Positions 61,353 to 64,000 of a stretch of 64,000 nt of DNA are shown here, piece after piece (position 1 is the first letter of the stretch; every line of letters begins with the position of its first letter). Below the pieces are notes generated by a model, which was given only the letters and a program-made list of their open reading frames with translations, was not told where the DNA came from and ran no database searches. Source of the stretch: UBA2210 sp036825195 (GTDB taxonomy: Bacteria; Desulfobacterota; Syntrophia; Syntrophales; UBA2210). The stretch lies in NCBI GenBank assembly GCA_036825195.1, contig DAISYQ010000004.1:1-64000 (forward strand), given 5' to 3'. Made by a program: the position numbers and the translations under genes.

Positions 61353-63061
61353 ACGATTCCTCCATAAGACTTCGAAACAGCATCCTGGAGGCCCAGAAGA
61401 TCGCCCGGACGGCTGATCTCGCAACCCTGTCACCGGAAGAGCGGCGGCGGATGGTGCAGGAGGCTCAGACGCTCCTCGACAAGCTCGATGTCGTGACACA
61501 ACAGTACCTGGTTGTCGGACTGCTCGGCGGAACCGGCGTGGGGAAATCGACCCTCATGAACGTCCTTGCCGAAGCCTCCATCTCGTCGGCGAGCCACCGC
61601 CGGCCCCATACCGACGCGATCCTGCTCTATCACCATATCGATACCCCCCTGCCTGTGCAACCCGATCCGGGAACACCCTGGCGGGAATATACCCACACCA
61701 GCCGGACCGCTCAACAGATCGTCCTGTGCGATCTTCCCGATTTCGACAGCATCCAGCCTGAGCACCGGCGGCAGGTACTCGACTTTATCGAGCATGTCGA
61801 TATCCTTGTGTGGTTGACCTCTCCGGCAAAGTACGGCGACGGCAGTTTCTACGAATTTCTGCAACTGGTACCGAAGTCAAAGCACAATTTTTATTTCGTC
61901 CTCAATAAATCAGACCTCTTTTTCGATGGCGGGAATTCCGGCGAAGGATTCAAGGAGATGCAACGTGTCCATGCCGACTTCCGGGGACATCTCAGAAAGG
62001 CCGACATCGCCGACCCGGTTATCTTTACCGTATCCGCCGAGGAAGCCCTTGACGGGCAGGCCCTCTCTCCCTGGAACCAGGCGCCCAGTCTGCGCCAGGA
62101 AATCTTCCGACAGAGAGATCTAAAAGAAATTAAAAACATCAAGACAGCAAACCTGGATCAGGAATATTCCCGCTATCTTTCCCTCTTTAAGAACGAACTG
62201 GTTCACCTGGAAACCATGCATGACATTCTCACCCACACCATAACGGCGATGGAGATCGCCGGAGCAGAGGAAGAAAGGATCGTCCGGGACAATATCTATG
62301 CGGCCCTGGACGAGAGCACTCGTGTAGAAATCCGTTTGAAACTGGAGAATACCGCCATACTGAAAGGGCCGGGCTACGGGATGGCCGCCCTCGTGGAACA
62401 GTGGCGATACGGGAGGTCAAAGGGCAGGATCGATGAGGAGCACGGTACGTTCGACCTTGCAAACCGGAGAATGGTTCAGGTCATTCAGAGACAACTCGAA
62501 AACATCACGAACAGGATCATGAGCGACATCATGAGAAGAGGGGCCCATCGTGTGATGGCCGGACGGGTTGAAGATATATTGAAACCTGAATATCGAACAA
62601 GAATCTTCGAAGAAAAACTCGATAAGCAGGCAAACAGCCGGCTTACTTCATCGCATAGCGACCGGCACATACTGTTTCAAACCGGTCAGTATATCGTCTA
62701 TCTCTTCCTTCTCTCCGGGTTGATTGTCGCCCTTGCGGGGAAGACCGCCTGGCAGGACCTTTTTGCGAATCCATCGCTGAACCACATGCTGAACTTTATC
62801 TTCACCGCCTTTTTCAACCTTTTCAGTCCTGCCGGTCTTGCGGCGCTTGGTAGTTACGCACTGATAAACCTGCTGTTCGGTTTCTGGTTCTATCGGCGAT
62901 ACCGCCGTCTCGTCGAAAGAAAAACGAGCCGGATAATCAAGTCATTCGTAGAGAACACGGGCAGGCAGTGGCGGGAGTCGATCGGTCATACCAGCGCTGC
63001 TCTAAAAGAATACGATCAGGCTCTCGTGGCAACGGCACAATCCCTGAGGGAGCTGAAATGA
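61349..63061 (+). CDS. Dynamin-like membrane GTPase, second of a pair
   Basis: A 570-residue protein: G1 LLGGTGVGKSTLMNVL (~58-72), G3 LCDLPDFDS (D-x-P-D again), G4 VLNKSDL. A long helical stalk of ~200 residues follows, then two hydrophobic segments at ~435-515 (TGQYIVYLFLLSGLIVALAG and LAALGSYALINLLFGFWFYR), then a basic R-R-Y-R-R-L-V-E-R-K and a helical tail. It shares size, order and the unusual D-[NL]-P-D-[LF]-D-S with the first gene but is otherwise quite different, so the pair is probably an old duplication forming a hetero-oligomer, as with paired bacterial dynamins. The ATGA overlap couples translation. Confidence 0.78.
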   Translation: MNDSSIRLRNSILEAQKIARTADLATLSPEERRRMVQEAQTLLDKLDVVTQQYLVVGLLGGTGVGKSTLMNVLAEASISSASHRRPHTDAILLYHHIDTPLPVQPDPGTPWREYTHTSRTAQQIVLCDLPDFDSIQPEHRRQVLDFIEHVDILVWLTSPAKYGDGSFYEFLQLVPKSKHNFYFVLNKSDLFFDGGNSGEGFKEMQRVHADFRGHLRKADIADPVIFTVSAEEALDGQALSPWNQAPSLRQEIFRQRDLKEIKNIKTANLDQEYSRYLSLFKNELVHLETMHDILTHTITAMEIAGAEEERIVRDNIYAALDESTRVEIRLKLENTAILKGPGYGMAALVEQWRYGRSKGRIDEEHGTFDLANRRMVQVIQRQLENITNRIMSDIMRRGAHRVMAGRVEDILKPEYRTRIFEEKLDKQANSRLTSSHSDRHILFQTGQYIVYLFLLSGLIVALAGKTAWQDLFANPSLNHMLNFIFTAFFNLFSPAGLAALGSYALINLLFGFWFYRRYRRLVERKTSRIIKSFVENTGRQWRESIGHTSAALKEYDQALVATAQSLRELK

Positions 63062-63269
63062 ATCGACACATCGGATTGCATGCGTAATGCATTCCGAAAT
63101 CCGATAAAAAAAAAGATAATTTTTAAAGAAATTATGGTAGAAGTACAGTAACTATCTATATATAATAGTACTGTTATTGAGTGGCGATCCTGAATCGTCA
63201 TTTTTCGAGAACTTCAATCATACACGATTGGCTATATACATCACACAAACATGCTCATAGAAGATCCGG
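63062..63269. promoter_or_regulatory. AT-rich upstream region of the PAS-domain gene with two dyads
   Basis: ATCGGATT (63070-63077) and AATCCGAT (63098-63105) form a perfect 8-bp dyad just after the second GTPase stop, followed by a run of A. A second dyad, ACAGTA (63145-63150) with TACTGT (63169-63174), flanks TATAAT (63161-63166). The latter could be an operator over a -10 box, though no good -35 is seen. Confidence 0.35.
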
Positions 63270-63488
63270 ATGCCTGGATCGAACTGTACGATATCACATG
63301 AAATAGCATGTATACAATCGGCTTACACCATCGTTGAACTTCATCACAATCGATTGTATAACATACTGAAACTACAAAAGGTATACATAGACTACCTACG
63401 TATCCTCATTGCGTTTCTTATCATAACCCTGCAGTTGGCACTGCACGTACTGAAAAGGAGGAGAAGGGAGGGGCCATACGGTGAATAA
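63270..63488 (+). CDS. Possible small single-helix membrane protein upstream of the PAS gene
   Basis: A 72-codon ORF whose end overlaps the PAS-protein start by eight bases (GTGAATAA), a coupling geometry. Its C-terminal half is a credible transmembrane helix (LRILIAFLIITLQLALHVL) followed by KRRRRE. The N-terminal half has no family resemblance and the ribosome site is weak. It could be chance. Confidence 0.3.
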   Translation: MPGSNCTISHEIACIQSAYTIVELHHNRLYNILKLQKVYIDYLRILIAFLIITLQLALHVLKRRRREGPYGE

Positions 63489-64000
63489 GGAAACGGGAGA
63501 GCCCATAAAGCAGAACGGCGACATGATAAAATTCCTCCTCGATTCAGAGGCGCAAGGGATGTATGCCATTGATCTTCAGGGTACCTGTACCTTTGTCGAT
63601 CCGTCCTGCCTCAGACTGCTGGGCTATACGGACATGAATCAACTCCTCGGCAGGAACATGCATTATCTGATCCATCATTCACTCCCCGACGGCAGTCCTA
63701 TCGCCATCGAAGCCTGCAGAATACACCAGGCCCTCAGCGAGGGTAAGGGCGTATATGTCTCCGATGAGGTATTATGGAGGGCCGACGGTTCTTACTTTCC
63801 CGCCGAATATTGGTCGTACCCCCAGATAGTCAACGGCGAGACATCCGGTGCGATCGTTGTATTTATTAATACCACCGAATACAGGGTGGCAAGAGATATT
63901 CTGAGTGAAAGCTGTTCTCGATTTCAGGGAGTGGTTGAAACGTTGTACGACTGTGTGTGGGAAATAGATCCACAGGGACATTTCACCTATATCAGCCCTC
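63481..64000 (+). CDS. PAS-domain sensor protein, partial
   Basis: The N-terminal 173 residues of a signalling protein cut by the right edge. The GTG start at 63481 has a strong GGGAGGGG site. A first PAS domain is clear (LLDSEAQGMYAIDLQGTCTF, then LGYTDMNQLLGRNMHYLIH, VLWRADGSYFPAEYWSYPQ, and GAIVVFINTTEYRVARDIL), and a second begins at the end (VVETLYDCVWEIDPQGHFTY). The pattern is that of a cytoplasmic multi-PAS histidine kinase or GGDEF/sigma-54 regulator; the output domain lies outside. Confidence 0.85.
   Translation, partial: MNKETGEPIKQNGDMIKFLLDSEAQGMYAIDLQGTCTFVDPSCLRLLGYTDMNQLLGRNMHYLIHHSLPDGSPIAIEACRIHQALSEGKGVYVSDEVLWRADGSYFPAEYWSYPQIVNGETSGAIVVFINTTEYRVARDILSESCSRFQGVVETLYDCVWEIDPQGHFTYISP

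Overview
The window looks like chromosome from a Gram-negative, probably anaerobic deltaproteobacterium (Desulfobacterota). The evidence is the mix of lipoproteins with lspA, SPOR and TRAP systems, a dnaG-rpoD block, a tmk-holB-ricT-metG block, ferredoxins and a polyferredoxin, DUF362 and DVU0298-like proteins, and surface proteins with an IPTL-CTERM-like tail. No rRNA, tRNA, CRISPR array, intact insertion sequence or phage was seen. The genus cannot be told from the sequence alone.

Positions 1-17,800 form an accessory, surface-oriented region. It begins with a truncated branched-chain amino-acid binding protein, a small ferritin-like protein and an MFS transporter, with decayed gene fragments between them (a beta-helix remnant and a GNAT remnant). 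It continues with a 2,477-residue exported DUF4347 protein carrying eight ~124-residue repeats, an enoyl-CoA hydratase, an exported beta-helix/FN3 protein and an exported 11-repeat beta-propeller protein. The last two genes are each preceded by a copy of the same diverged leader element, which holds a Shine-Dalgarno/ATG/one-codon/TGA mini-ORF and a terminator-like hairpin.

Positions 17,800-34,700 hold small independent units: a GNAT/M20 peptidase pair, a DUF362/polyferredoxin pair, a methyltransferase overlapping a zinc-ribbon/NUDIX/RsbRD-like fusion, a periplasmic rhodanese, a COQ7-like diiron protein, a membrane-anchored metallopeptidase, ileS-lspA, a 3D-domain lipoprotein and a dctPQM TRAP transporter. 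A compact promoter-hairpin-T-tract unit near 34,040 looks like an orphan small RNA.

Positions 34,700-56,840 are dense housekeeping operons on the plus strand: hisI-hisG-hisB-(lipoprotein)-hisA-HIT-yqeY-dnaG-rpoD, then xseA-xseB-ispA-dxs-tlyA-ispH (isoprenoid supply, with IspH fused to a UbiA-like membrane domain), a second lipoprotein, an NFU scaffold, a ferredoxin, and tmk-holB-ricT-metG followed by a SPOR/NlpC lipoprotein. The RpoD here is canonical up to region 4.1 but very unusual in the region 4.2 helix-turn-helix.

Positions 56,840-64,000 hold a gluconeogenic pair on the minus strand (class II aldolase-like protein and fructose-1,6-bisphosphatase). After them comes a two-gene operon of large dynamin-like membrane GTPases with a shared, unusual DxPDxDS motif, then the start of a PAS-domain sensor protein. 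The strongest candidates for something new are the GTPase pair, the aberrant RpoD region 4.2, the IspH-UbiA fusion, the paired leader elements and the orphan small RNA.
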